Below, in pieces: positions 31,901-45,194 of a DNA stretch of 64,000 nt. Both the position numbers and the translations under genes were made by a program. The number at the start of each line of letters is the position of its first letter. Positions within the stretch are counted from its first letter, which is position 1. The notes beneath the pieces are model-generated. The model saw nothing but the letters and a program-made list of their open reading frames with translations, was not told the DNA's origin and searched no databases. The DNA comes from Zantedeschia hybrid cultivar (taxonomy: Eukaryota; Streptophyta; Magnoliopsida; Alismatales; Araceae), in the NCBI GenBank assembly GCA_030544215.1, contig JARZZO010000013.1:25775229-25839228 (forward strand). Direction: 5' to 3'.

Positions 31901-34900
31901 TGTGAAATCTGAGATAAATTCCATCACAACGAACAAATATGAGAGCTAAACAATCACAAGGTGATTTAAGTAAATACCATAACCATCAATTAATAAAAAA
32001 TATTTAAAACATAGCCAATAATAGGTTCACAAATTACAATATCTATCAATTAGTATCTAAATTCTCAATCTCATCAAATAAAGAAAAATACATCAATTTC
32101 TCATCATTTCCTATTACATCAACTACTAATTTAATAACCAAAAGCTCTTCTGAAAATTTAACATGCTTGAATCCCCACCTAGGTAGACCTTGAATCGATT
32201 TAGTCTTTAAAATAGTTGATTAGATTTATGAGTCTAATTCTTAGTAGGCTTCAAATCATCTACATGACTTAACATATAGTAATTATACAAATCACATTAT
32301 AGAATTATATTAAGCATGATTTGACACAGTTCTATATATAGCTCAAATAAGAACATGATACAAAACATGGTCAGGTATAAACTTATCAAATCAAATGTAT
32401 TTTCTAATAACATGAATAAATCAACAAACATATACATATATGGCATGATTGAACTCATATAAGATATATCAAATTCTACTAACCATGATCAAAACGTATC
32501 ACATATCTAATAGAACATATCAAATTGTCAGAGGGTTATGTATCACTGTCCCTTGAGCACATCTTATATCAAATAGAAAATATCAAATCAGATTCATATC
32601 ATATATCACATGGTTAACATATATTCATATGATTTCAAAGAAATTAATTAAATAGAGTAGATAGATAAACAAGCTGAAACTAAAAGACATAACTGTGTAA
32701 AGATTTTCAGATTTATGTATCAATCAAATATATCAAATCAAATCATAACGGGCATATATCTTAACCACACTATAAGAAGCCGAACAAAACAAATACTAAA
32801 GCATTTAGACGAATGATGTAAAGGTCTTTAGTTATTGCACATAATTAGAAAGTTTAAGTTCCACCCAACTCCAAACCACCAGGGTATTTCATATTGCCGT
32901 CCTCTGTTCTAGTTGGTTAGAAATCAAGATTCTACCCATTTGCCTTCAGATGCCAAACAAAATACTCTATCTAATATGGATGCTTATAATGGACTCCGGT
33001 CAAAAATCTCCTTAAGATGGCATTGTCTAAGTAAAGTCAAATAATTATAGCATAATCAAATAATAGAGAGTAAATGATGAGCATAGATCTAGAAATTAAT
33101 TTCACGAAGTACTACATATAGATATAAGTTAAAATATGTCTCTATATACAAAATAGTCACTTAAAGAGTCAACATAGTCACATAAGAGAAAAATCAGAGC
33201 AAAACTGACACCAATAGGTCAATGGATAGAAATATAAGCTCCAAGAATTATCTTAGAAGTTTTAGAGTGACAAACATATTTTTTTTTACCATTAAGACTA
33301 ATATTCAGAATTGAAAAACCAACAAATAGACCAAATATTATCAAACAAATTAGAAAATTACTAAACTTGGTGAACATGTCAAATCGATCATATGTAAAGT
33401 GTAAATAAAATTTTATCACTTTACGGATTGATTTGATATGATCTCAAACTCCCACTTCGATCCGAAGAATTTGAACATAATGAATTTCTAGCAACTTAAA
33501 ACAGAGGGCAAAATAAATAGCAAACAAGATCAAAAAATTCTCAAACTTTACAGAGATGTCAATAAAGATTAACAAAGGTCTTTACAAAATTTAACATGAT
33601 TTGAACATAAATCAAGTAAGATAGAAGATCTACAAGTTGGAATTTCCAAACTATCGGGATATATTGCATAGTCTAACAAGAAAATTATGGAATAAATATC
33701 AAAAGAACTAAAAATATTATGAATTTTTTTGGAATTAAAGATAACATGAAAAATAGACTTCTATCAAAATTTTAAGTCAATAGGACATCAAAAAAACATT
33801 CAACTCAATAGGACATCAGACAAAGAAGAATAAATATCTGTAACTTAGGTGATCATAATGGGTAACAAAATAAACCGAATGGACAAATTACATATGTTGA
33901 GAGAATAATCATTAAACAAATAATAAATAAAATCATAAAAATATAAAATTTGGTGATCTGCCATTTGAAAATCTTTAAAAATACTAAGTTTTTAGTACAA
34001 AATAGATCATGCATAAAGTTATCTGCCTACCTCTTAAAGAAAGATCAGTTCTTAGTTTTCCTATGACTTTTCTGCTATCTATCTATGGTTTCTTCTTCTA
34101 AGCTCTTTTTCACATTCTTTAAGCTATTCCCCACATTCTCTAAGTCTCTTGGAACTACCATAAAGTATTAGAACCAACTACATGGAGTTGAACCCTCTCT
34201 TCTCTCTTTTCGCTTAAGAACAGCACCACAATCTTACCTTCCAAGAAGAGTTGTGCACCCTAGTGGCTCTAGCACGAATTCAAGGGCTTATTTATAAATA
34301 ATTTTTCTTTCCATATCCAATATTAACTATCCTTTCCTCCTTGGAGTCGAATCTCTACACCACGAGACTTACTCTTCAAGTTAAGGTGGCAGTCCTAGTG
34401 TAAATAGAACTCTGTTCACACAACCTACAATTTCTATTTCTAAAAACCTCTAAATTTGACCTCTTAAAAGTTCGAATTAGAAAAAAAATCTTTTAAAAAG
34501 TTCTATAACTTGTTATTATCTTTCTAACGCCACTATTTTCACTATTTTTGGACTTTTATGTAAAATGCTAATTCCCATTTTACTAATATGCTATTCTGAG
34601 TACTCCTAACCCAAAAATCTAGTAGATTATATTCCCATCCAAAGATATTCTTATTCTGATTAGTAGATGATTTATTTTAGAAATATGGTCTTCATAAAAA
34701 TTTTAAAATTTTAAGTTATCTTTCTAATGATAGTTGTATTATTTATTTTAGAATTTTTTATACAAAATTATGATTAAAACACCAGGACTGTGTCTAGTAA
34801 ATATGTGCGCAGAATCCTAGTTCAAGTAGGATTCCAATTATAACTTTGTTATCCACAACTCCGAGTCTTAAACATATTCAAATTTATTGTGTTCTACTTC

Positions 34901-35380
34901 TAATTTAACTCAAATATCTCTTACATAACTTTTCAGGTTGTTGTTAACCTTAATTATACTTTCTTTTGTTTCCTAATTCAAATCATAACTTAATTAGAAC
35001 TTGTTTCCCGTTAGTAGCCCTTTTCAAACCTGATCATCGATAATTTTTGCCTTCAAATCATCTGAACTAGTAAAATTGGACTTCTTCAAAGTTATAGATC
35101 TTTTCATTTTCTTTCCAATAATATCAATCATTTTTCAATCTGACTTTCCTATAGAAAGTTATCAATATTTTACTATGCTACTATCTAATTTCACTATATC
35201 AAGAATTTTAAACTAAGTTAGTCAGCTATTCTTACTAGCATCATTCGGCTAATGGGCTATCATATTTGGATTAATGGACTAAATCAAATTACTTAAATTC
35301 ACTAATGGACTAGCATAATTAGTTAGTTGTTCCAACTTAAATTAATTGAATTCATTAATAAGTTGTAAAGGTGCGGGACA
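31901..35380 (-). repeat. Inverted chromovirus LTR (about 3.5 kb)
   Basis: Related to 28585-31476 but on the other strand. For example 32320-32440 is the reverse complement of 30860-30970, including the ACATTTGATTTGATAA and ATCATGTTCTTATTTGA blocks. Read on the minus strand it begins TGTCCCGCACC (35380) and probably ends ATTTCACA (31901). Flanking pentamers (CTGAT and TTACC) do not match, so it is not a clean solo LTR. No coding sequence is attached. Minus-strand TATA box at 34289-34296. Confidence 0.65.
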
Positions 35381-35946
35381 TTACCAAAAAGGTATAAGTT
35401 TTTCAGGTCTTTACCTTATATGCATCGTTTTGGCAACGTCAACACAAAGGACCTTAAGTAACCATTAGAATATGGTAAAATTGGGACAGACAGGTCTGAT
35501 GGTAGAATCAAGTGGTTGAGTCCTTAGCTGGATTTTTTTAAATAACACATTTTAAAAATTATTTTTTAAACATAGTATGCTTTGATTTATTTATTTTTTT
35601 AACAAATCTAGCACCCTTTTGAACCGTCAACAAATCCCGCGACGTGGGATGCCCTATTGACATCGTCCTTTGTAAAAGTTTAAACTCAAAAGAAGTCGCA
35701 TGATAATGCAACAAGTTCAGAGCTTCTAATAGTTGTGAGATTCCCTCATGATTGCACCCACATCCTTCCTTCCTCTTCCCCCTTTCATGGTTTTGAATCC
35801 TACCTTCTGCTTCCTCCCTCCTATCTTCGCCCCTCCCTCTTTGTTACTCTCTATTTTTATTTGGTGGTAAGCGGTGGCTAGGAGTAGGCAGCAGCGGTGA
35901 GCAACATTCGGAAGTGGGCGGCGATAGCATGTACCCTCTTTAAATT
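35381..35946. other. Unassigned sequence before solo LTR
   Basis: No gene or element recognised. It includes a T-rich stretch (35520-35610). It forms the left host sequence of the following solo LTR insertion. Confidence 0.4.
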
Positions 35947-35951
35947 AACAT

Positions 35952-38137
35952 TGTAAGGGTTGAGGTTTCGGATCCGGTTATCGGGTCAGTTTCGGAGTCG
36001 GATTCCTTAATTTGAGCCCTGGTGGGGTTGAGACTTAGCTCGACGCGGTTCAAATGGCGTCCAACAATGTGGACGTGTTTTAGGATGTGCCACGTGAGCG
36101 CCACGTGGGCTGGCCTTAGGGCGCGAGAGTATGGCCCCGGTCTTATCGTCTGAATGGAGTCTTGTATGGACGACGCCATTTAGAGTACGACCCTGGTTTG
36201 TCAGTATACGGCCCGGTCTTGTCATCTGAATGACGTCGAGATTGCACGACGCGTTTTCCCCAGCTTCTGTTTGACCCCGCGAACCCTCCCTCTTTTCTCT
36301 CATTCTCTCCTTTCTCTTCTCTCTCCTCTCTTCCCTCCGATCTCCGGCGAGCCCTTTCCCCTCTCCTTGCTTTCCTCTCCCCATTCCTCCTCTCCCTCCA
36401 CTCCACTAACCTCCTAACTTCCTCCACTACCACCACCACTTCCTCCACGGCGCATTTCTCTCCGGACGGCGGCCGACGTCCTGGTGGAGTAACGGCATCC
36501 GCGGCGGTACCGCCGGCGGCGTGTGGCAAGGCGGGTTGGCAGCTTGGAACTAGGAGGAGTTCGAGTAACCGGTAGGGTGACGATCCCCGTTGTATTGTGT
36601 TTAAAACCATATTTTTCCCGCTTTGAAACATGTTTAGGGGGTTTTTGAGATGAAAATACTAATTGCATGAACTGAGAAATTGGGGGTTTTAATGGGTATT
36701 TAGGTTCTTCTCCTCCTTCTCCACCTTTTTAGTGTTTTTACACGATTTGGGGGAGGAAATCCCACCCCGAGGATTGGGAGATGGCGGAGGAAGAACCGAT
36801 TTGTGAGGGTTAAATGGCGTCGGGGGACAGCGACGCCTTTTAGAAAGGCGTCTTCCACCCGCGACATGATTTAGCCCAAATAACAGACTCTGTCTCTGGA
36901 CTGATGAACGTTTAGGGACAGCGATGCAGGTTAAATGACGACTTCCATGCACGACGTGTTTTTAAGTAAAATCACACGAGGTCTGTCTCTGTTTCTGTCG
37001 TTATCAGGCGACTAGGAACAACGACGCCTTTCAAAAGGCGGCTACATATGGCGACGCATTTTAGGCCATTTCCGAGGACCATTTTTATATGAACCAGTTT
37101 AGGAGGCTTGAATGACGTCGGCCACGGGCGACGCGATTCAAGATAGAATCACATTAATTCATGCTATTAACACATGTTTACATTGTTAAATAGTTTAATT
37201 AAATGCATGTTTGAAACCGTACTCGAGAACGAGGATTTTTACGTAATCGGATCGCACTGTGTTGTGTTTCGTGCGACTGTGGACCTAGAGTGACAGTTGT
37301 AGCGCTTAGGTACCCTGTGTCGGGGTGGGAGGGACACAACGCTGGTGTGGGAGTGGTGGGGTGACACCTAGAGAGAGGGTCACTTGGTGTGCCCCGGGGT
37401 TAGCTAGTACCGGTGTGGGAGTGGTACCTTTGGAGTGTCACTCATGCTGAAGGAAGCAGAAACCACCTAGAGCCAGTTGGGCCGGAGTAACTAACATGCT
37501 ATCCGAGGGGTTACTGTTTGGTCTCAGCGGGTCGGTGTTTCCCGCATTCGGCCTTGTGGTTGGCGTGTTTTGCCGAGACGCTGGTTGTGGGTTCCGTGGT
37601 AAAATGGTTTTAGAATTGTACACGTTATATTTCGATTGCATATGTTTTATATCAAAATTTAGGAATTATGTTTACTGCTTTACTTGCTTAAATTATCTAT
37701 ACTTGTGTTGCTGCACTTGTGGGTGCGTGAGTGGGGGGTGGGGATCGAAGGATCTCTACTGAGTCTTTTCGATGAGACTCAATCTTGCGGTTTTTAGGTG
37801 AGGGTTCCAGACAGGCGTAGCAAGGAGAGTGCTATCTTGGGTTGCGCACCAGCAGCCGCTATTCCGGAGTATGCCCCGATGTAGTTGTTATTTTATTTTC
37901 TAGCATGTACGCTTAATTATTTCTTTTTAGTTGGAGTATGTAATTATTTGTTGAGTCGAGTCACATTGTAATAATTTTAATTCTTGCACTTCCTTTACAA
38001 TTCAATGCGATGTGAATGTTTAGCTTAGTTTATTATTTATTTCCCAGACTTATCTAGATCCTGGTTTGGCTCCAAATTAATGATTTGATACCCATTTAGT
38101 AATCGAATCCCCGATTATAGGGTGGCGGGTCGTCACA
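35952..38137 (+). mobile_element. Solo LTR of Tekay-type family (target duplication AACAT)
   Basis: 2186 bp beginning TGTAAGGGTTGAGGTTTCGG and ending GGCGGGTCGTCACA, flanked by a perfect AACAT (35947-35951; 38138-38142). Start, end and interior (for example GCTAGTACCGGTGT and TTTGGTCTCAGCGGGTCGGT) match the LTRs at 52210-54748 and 57577-60115. There is no internal region, so it arose by recombination between LTRs. It holds ten 12-10-12 units. The open frames in it are not genes. Confidence 0.92.
36050..37141. repeat. 12-10-12 motif, ten units in solo LTR
   Basis: Single units are at 36050-36083, 36150-36183, 36226-36259 and 37108-37141. Doublets are at 36810-36874, 36901-36964 and 37001-37064. 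Each spacer is 10 bases. Confidence 0.85.
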
Positions 38138-38142
38138 AACAT

Positions 38143-38453
38143 AATGTCTCCCTCCCTTGGCCGGAGCCCCCTCTGTTGCACCACTTGAATACTAATTCAG
38201 GTCTAATGTGTACTATGGAGCCAGGTGAATGTAACAATGACAATAGCCCAACATAACAAGAATAGAACTAATACTTAGTGGAAGCAAAATTTAATCTACA
38301 ACAGTGCCACATCAAATCCAAATGCACATACTTGCAAATGCCTAAAAATCCATCAAACTAATTTATACAGAACCAAAGTTCCAACTGTACATAAGATTCC
38401 TCTAGCAAACCAAAAAGTATACAATTCTCTCTCAATTCTATTGTAAGACTATT
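38143..38453. other. Unassigned sequence between solo LTR and Tat III LTR
   Basis: About 310 bases with no gene, repeat or motif that I recognise. Confidence 0.4.
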
Positions 38454-39810
38454 TGTAGACACATTAATTTTAACTTCACACTGAGTAAATCTCATCTCAT
38501 ATTCGTGGTGTCTAAAATTCTTTAATTTGATCATTGGATTGATTTTTATCCATTTTTCTTGTAATTCATTTTAATTCCTAATTCGCATTGCCATATAATG
38601 ACGTCTTTTAGATTTCTAGTCCAAATCAATTTTTGAACTAATTCTTAATCAATTAATGATTTAGCAGAATGGCGTCGTCCATAGTCGACATATTTTAGAG
38701 TTCTAGTCCTAATCGATTAATAATTTGATTTTTAATCGGTTTCTTATTAATCTGAATGGCGCCATTCATGGTCGACATGTTTTTGACTTTCTATAATTAT
38801 CTTTGATTTTTTTTCTAGATTATTTTTCTTAATTGGCCTCTCTAGAGATGTCCAAGTTGGGGGACGTGTTCTAAAAGATGTTGTCTAGAGCTGGTGTGAT
38901 TTAGTTGCATAGCCCATATGGCTCAGATCTATCCAAAATCATCCAATTTATATCTTTGAAGGTCTCTACTCGATTGGAAACATTTCTATGGAGATTATCA
39001 CAAATGTTGGAGGGTTTTATGAGGTCTTTGAGCACAAGAAACTTACCTTGTATATAGTGCACCTCTTTGGGGCTTCTTTGTGAGTTTTCCCCAAGTGAGA
39101 AGAGTGCCCATTCTTTGAAAACGTGGACATCAACTTTGGACTTTCTTCTTTCTCTCATGAGATACTCCATCCACCATTGAAAGGCTTTAGAAGCTTAGTG
39201 GCTTTGGAGGGGAAACTTCTTCTAGTTTTTCTTGTTCTTTAAGTTCTTTTTCCAATTTTTAGTTGCATGCATGCATCATGATTACTACAGACACACTCAT
39301 CCATCACTAGCATCACATCATGTTTATTCCTTCCCTAGCATTATAGGGGTTTAAAAAAGCATCCAAAACAAGTGAGTTCTTTCTCATAATTGCATGTTTT
39401 TTTTTTTTAGAATAGATACTACACTTCATTCAAGTTCTAATCATCTTTTATTTTGTTTATCTATTTCGTTTCTTGCAAAGAATCAAGGAAGGTGAAAGGA
39501 GAATCTCAAAGGAACACAAGGCTACATCTTGTCGATGATTCAAAGAGAGTGAAAGCAAAAGGAGGACTCTTTGTCCTCGGCTGGCTGAGGAAGGAGAAGG
39601 TGGAGGTCCACAATAATCCTGGTTTCAAGGTATTTTGCGATCATTTTTGTTATTTTCATTGAGAATTGTATTCTCTTGTGATCACATCTATCTATTTTTT
39701 AATGTTATTCATGATATTCCTAAAGTGATATTCCAATACCTAATTTCATTCTCTTGCGATCATGATGGGATTTATTCTTGTCGACTCTTTTACTTTCACT
39801 CTCTTCTACA
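38454..39810 (+). repeat. Tat III LTR, plus orientation (1357 bp)
   Basis: Begins TGTAGACACATTAATTTTAA and ends CTCTTCTACA. The first 80 bases align with the reverse complement of the Tat II LTR start, and GGACTCTTTGTCCTCGGCTG with its end. The following TTGGCACCC (from 39813) looks like a Tat primer site, so this is probably a 5' LTR. No matching target duplication was seen. Short frames inside are ignored. Confidence 0.8.
38578..38904. repeat. 12-10-12 motif, five units in Tat III LTR
   Basis: Units are at 38578-38611, 38665-38698, 38752-38785 and a decayed doublet at 38841-38904. Arms are more diverged than in the other LTRs, but the 10-base spacing holds. Confidence 0.75.
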
Positions 39811-41815
39811 CGTTGGCACCCTTATGTGCGCCCCTTTGGCGCCCTCGTGTGCACCCTTAGTGCTTCTCAAGCATGCCTTTTATTTACTATTTGCATCCCT
39901 CATGCACCACATGCACACCCTTTACAACGACAAGTTTGCTCTCTTCATGGTAGTTTTAAAGTTGTGAACTATCAAATGTGTTTGAATGAAGTATGCTTGA
40001 TTGTTAAGTTGATTGTGATGTGGGATAGTCAAGGTAAAGTGGGCAACTCTAACTAGTGATCAACAAAGAACAAGCAAGCACTCGACTCACTCACGCAGTA
40101 ACTCACATTTAGACCTCCAACTGTTCCAAGGGAATAACAATGACATTAAGATGGCCTTACAGCTTATGATGCAGGCTCGTTTAACCTCAGAACCAAAGGC
40201 TCTAGGAAGGCTACCCTCAAGATGAGGGACTAGTGCTCGTGGAGAACCGGTTCTCGCTTACGGTTACTCACTTAGTAGAGATTCTCTTGAGTTGAAGGTG
40301 ACAGATCTTCCACACACTCGCAGCAGTCGAAATGAATCAAATATGGGAAAAATAGAAAATCACAAAAGGAAGGGGTAACCACGCACCTGTCTCGTTCGAA
40401 GAAATAGAACCCATTTGGAGACGAGGTGCACGGGATGCGCACGGTTGTACGCAGCGATGAAGAAGCTTGCCTCGGGGAATTACAACCAAGTGAAAACCTC
40501 CTTATAGGGAAGGTGAACTTAGGGAGGGGAATCGCGACTTACAACACTACTCCTCACGTAGGAGGGCGGACGTGGGGAAGAGAATAGTAGTAACAGGGTT
40601 GTAGTGAAGCTCTTGACACTGGTGTAGCAACGGGACGACAGTGGTGTTGAGCTCAGAGTAGACCTCTGAACAGTGGCATGTTAGAGATGATGATGGCACT
40701 ACATACGTTGTTGATGAACTACTAGATCGTGGTAGGTCTACGACAACTTCGGATGAAGCTTCGTAGACAGGTTGGCGACGTCTGGATCCACGGGTGCAGG
40801 TTCACGCATAGACGAACAACAAATGAGAGGAGAACCCTCCTACTTGCAACTACAAGGGAAGGAAAGGCAATGGAGCCCTCACTGATCTACTGTGAAGGTA
40901 ACATAGAGGCCAAAGGGTGACTCTTTAGGGCTGCTGAGTGCTGGGGACGCAGCAACATGATATGCGCACAATGCACGTCATTAAACGCTCACGGCAACCA
41001 AGTTCAAATTATCATACACAAAATTAATTTGAAAATAGTTAAGTGGTGAGAACCGAGTCGATCCACGAAGAAATAGAGTTTAATTTTGAAACCTTGGGTG
41101 ATTAATGAAAATTGTAAAAAGAGACAGTTGAAAAGAGAATGGTTTGAAATAAAAAACTTGCAACTAGTTGACCAACCTACTCTAATCAAGGCAAACCTAA
41201 CTTTAGACTAGAGAATTAATTAAACATTTGAAAGAAATTAATGGCCAGACTCAAATGTATTTTAACACACCTAAGTAACGCTTAGAGATTACTTCTAGAA
41301 TACTACTAACTATCTAATGAAACCAAATATACAAATCTAACTAAGTAACCTACTTCTAGAAAGAATAAGGATAACCACAATAGCACGGGAAGAGAGAGAA
41401 ATTAATAAAAGACTAAAAATAATGGTGTTGCGCTATAGCTTCTAAATTGAAAACATTAAAATAGAGTTTTGCATTAGAAAGAAATTACAACATAATGCTT
41501 TAGGATTAAATAAACTAGGAAAGGGAATCTAAAAATAAAAGACTAGAATAAAAGAAGAGGAAAGGGCAGCAGTAGTGGCATGCAGCGCAGTGGCATGCAG
41601 CGCAGTGTGTCTAGGCGCTGGTAGCTGCATAATGGGCTGTGTAATAGAGGACGGCAATGGCTAGGGAGCAGTAGAATGTGGCGGCCAAGGTAACGCGTGC
41701 AGGAGCGACATACAACACCGCAGGCTTGGCAGGGCTCTGCGTGGCAGAGCGGCAGGTGACGCATGATCAGGCTCACGCTAAGGGGGCAGCATGTTGGCAA
41801 CGGCGTGGTGGCTAT
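39811..41815 (+). other. Possible Tat III leader and unassigned sequence
   Basis: 2 kb after the Tat III LTR. The first 250 bases contain GGCACCC and GTGCACCC pieces that recall the Tat I leader. No gag or pol motif is readable, so the element body was deleted or replaced. A short exact tandem duplication, TGGCATGCAGCGCAG twice, lies at about 41575-41605. The rest shows nothing I recognise. Confidence 0.4.
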
Positions 41816-43127
41816 TGTTAGTATTAGGTGTTATTCAGTTCTTAATAAAATGACCTAATTTCATTATGTATATAATCCAATATTGATTGTCGTCTCACAA
41901 TGAAGTCCATAGTCTGTGGATTATGATGAGATCATAATTACGGGACTAAAAACTTATAAAACACATATTCTTAATTGTTCCTAGTCGGAGGATATTTGAG
42001 AAGGACATCAAACATCCGGATAGACTAGTGCAGGTTTCTTCAGCTCATACGATGAGGGTGACTGATCTAATAAGTCACTTGTGTGGAGACGCTATGTTAG
42101 ACCTGTTGGTGCATATTGCCGAATGAGTTTACTAAATTGATCCAACCATGAATCGCTAGATGGTAGCTACCTAACTGTTAACCAACTCAATTCTTTTGTC
42201 ATGGTTGTGTGGATGGTCTTTGGATCTGAGACACCAAGGATATCTTGTTGGTAGGTCTTTGAGCTTTGACCTTGACTAACGAATCCCTAACCATGTGTTA
42301 TCAATAAGTCAAGTGATCGGATTCACGGAGATGCCCTCGAAGGTAATTGTATGCTCAATGCAGGATGATCCGCTCTTAGTAATAGAAGAGAGAATGTCCC
42401 GGGAATGATCAGGGCAGACTATGTATCAAATAAGGAGTCATCTGATATAAATTAGCGGCATTTGATTCAAGTGAATCGACTAGTTACGGTTTAACGGTAA
42501 ACCATACCCTAGGTTGATTCGAGAACATTGCACGGATGAATGATTATATCCGCATGGTAACCGATAACGGAAAGGTTCCAATAGTAGGTTGCGGAAACCC
42601 TAATGACTTCCGGGATCACGCGATGTTGCTCGACACCTGACGTGACCGGAAGCCCGTCCGAATTTATTGTAGGACATTAAATTCAGATGATTAATTAATA
42701 TAAGGATATTAATAAATTCGCAACTCTGACCTAGCCGCCGCCCCCCTCTCTCTCCTCTCTTTCTCTTGGGCGGCCCACCCTCAGAGGCCAGCCCACCGGA
42801 GGCTCAGCTCCGACTCCTACCTGCTCCACTTCTCGTTTGACGGGAATTCTGAATCTGCATGACATCGAGGATCACATGCAGTCAGACGGGATCTACAGAC
42901 GCTGAACCAAGCAAGGAAGCGAGGACGACTCATCGAGAGGAAGACCACGTGGATACTGCTAGAGGTTGGGCTCCTACGCTGCTTGCAGCATCGCATAGAC
43001 GGAGCCTAACGAACGCAGATTCGAATCCGCGCAAGGTAAAAATCTGGTTTTTACCACTTCGATTTTGATTCCCAATACAACGCGGATCCGACTTTTCTAT
43101 CTACTGTGTTTTTCTTGGATCCGCACA
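41816..43127 (+). repeat. Copia II 5' LTR (1312 bp)
   Basis: Starts TGTTAGTATTAGG, ends CTTGGATCCGCACA directly before the primer site. Shares scattered blocks with the copia LTR at 13829-15015 and more weakly with copia I. The partner LTR is outside the window. Confidence 0.85.
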
Positions 43128-43128
43128 G

Positions 43129-43140
43129 TGGTATCAGAGC
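43129..43140 (+). promoter_or_regulatory. Copia II primer binding site (initiator Met tRNA)
   Basis: TGGTATCAGAGC, two bases after the LTR end, identical to the site in copia I. Confidence 0.92.
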
Positions 43141-45194
43141 TAGGTTCCACTGTGTTCTTCACAATTTCGATCTCAAGATTGACTGTTCTATATATTATTC
43201 CATGCATGTAATTGATTTTAAATGTCAGGGAGTTGTTCATGAGATGAAAACGGTTAATTAGATATTAATTTCTGCAGTAAAATCAAGGGTCCCGCCGGCC
43301 AGCGCCTGCTGGGCAGGTCGCCGGCGACGGGGCGCCGCCATCCCCACCTTGCGTGCAGCTAGGGTTTCCTTACTATGCGCGGGTGAGGTGCGGGCCAGCC
43401 CGCTAGGCTGGGCCGGGCCTTGGGCTGGAGCCAGCCCAGGGCTTGACCTGGACCAGGCCTGCCCCTTGGGGGGGGGTGGGCCTGAGCCAGGCATTGGCTA
43501 TGCTTAGCCCAAGGGCCGGATCGGGCTCAGTTGGGCTGAGCCCGTTTGGTTCCCCCTTGGACCAGGCCCATTAAACCCTTTCCCTTTTAAAAAATATTGG
43601 CCTGTTTAATTTTATTAAAAAATATAATTTAAATTTTATTTTAAAATGAGATTTTAAATTAATTTATAATCTATTTTATTGTAAATGGGGGCCAATAAAT
43701 AGATTTTTTTAATCTATGAAAATTAATAAGTTGTTGTTAATTTGTATTTAATCTAATTATTAGATTATTTGATATTAATGATTATTAATTTAACTATTAA
43801 ATTAATTTCTTTAATGTCAAATCATTAAACTTGTATGGAATATTATAGACCGGTCAATTTGGTATGTATGCACATGTGATGTGATGTTGTTGCTATCTAA
43901 ATATGATTTAAATTTGCATGTTCCTCAAAATAAAACTTTTTCTAAAATTCTAATTATCCGAAATTTTGTTTGGTCCTTGGTTTATGAAACCAAAATTAAG
44001 TATTTTCGAAAATTCAAATTTTAGCCATTTGATATGCTTATTCATGTGTGGTTTGGTTAATTAAACACATGGTGGTCATGGATATGCACTTAAATATATT
44101 TAATATGATGATGTATGGATGTCGATCATAGGTATGTGAGTAGTTTTTATTAAATGTTAATAAAGAGGGGTCTGCAAACCTCTCTCTCTCTCTCTCTCTC
44201 TCATATTTCAATGTAAATTCTACCTCCCTCCTTTATATACTCCCCATAAAGCCTTCTTTTAATTTGCATGTAAATTTAGAATTTATTATGTAATTTGATC
44301 GAGGCGGTTGAGCTTGAAGTGAGGACGATCCACAATTACAACCAGAAAAGAATATGAAGGAGTTAATAGACCCTGTGTGTTTGCTGGATGATGATATAAT
44401 TGTTATATTAATTGTGTGTGTGTTTGACTGTCTGGTTCAAGTCAAACTATTGTGCTATCCATGACCACACCATAACATGTATGTGATGCATGTTCTTTAT
44501 TTTGATTGTGAATCAAATATCTAGGGTATTAGTATACACATTAAATATATGCGATATATTTAAATACTATCACCTAGGATGAAATCAACATAAATAAACA
44601 AAACCTTCGACATAAAGTCTAAGCCGTAGTGAGTCATTGAGAATGTACCACATGGCTCTCCATCAACATAGTTTTTAGAACTTTATTCAGTGATGACACT
44701 TTCTTGTGTTACCCGAGATCTGCCACCATTTGATGAAAGGACTATTAACTATGACATTATGATGCCTAGAGATCGGAGTAGAGGAATGATGTAGCTATCC
44801 TCGTGTTTACCTGGGAGCTATATTTTTATACTATTCTGCCATGTATTGATGGTAAAGTTTATACCAGGCATAATGATTTACTGTGTTTACTCGGTACCAT
44901 TAAAGACCTGGGAGCAAAAGTAAGATCAGATATTGCAAGGAGTTGTAACTACAATTAGATGGTTGCTCTAAGATAATAGTATGATACTTGGGTTTACCTG
45001 AGGTCATAATGTGATTCTTAGAGATTCTGATCCCTACTAGGAGACAGTCGGCGTCTCCCGTTCTATATATCTGGAGATTATACAGTCCGACAAAAATTAG
45101 TCGGAGTAAAACTAGATAAAAAGTCCATATATTGTTTTAAAATTGATAACTGAATTATCTGCTAATTGAAATTTATTATCTCCTATAGGCTAAA
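43141..45194 (+). other. Copia II untranslated leader with phased repeats
   Basis: A 2-kb leader. It has a GC-rich block (43280-43500), a CT microsatellite (about 44180-44202), and four diverged copies of a TGTTTACC-type repeat with the TTAC core at 44709, 44807, 44887 and 44994. The spacing of 98, 80 and 107 mirrors copia I (93, 81, 104). No gene was seen. Confidence 0.7.

Noticed and set aside
36143..36631. 162-codon frame and neighbours upstream of a GC-rich segment resembling a gene start
   Set aside because: They lie inside the solo LTR; CT-rich and GGCGGC-rich sequence opens frames on both strands, and similar frames are in the nested LTRs without conservation.
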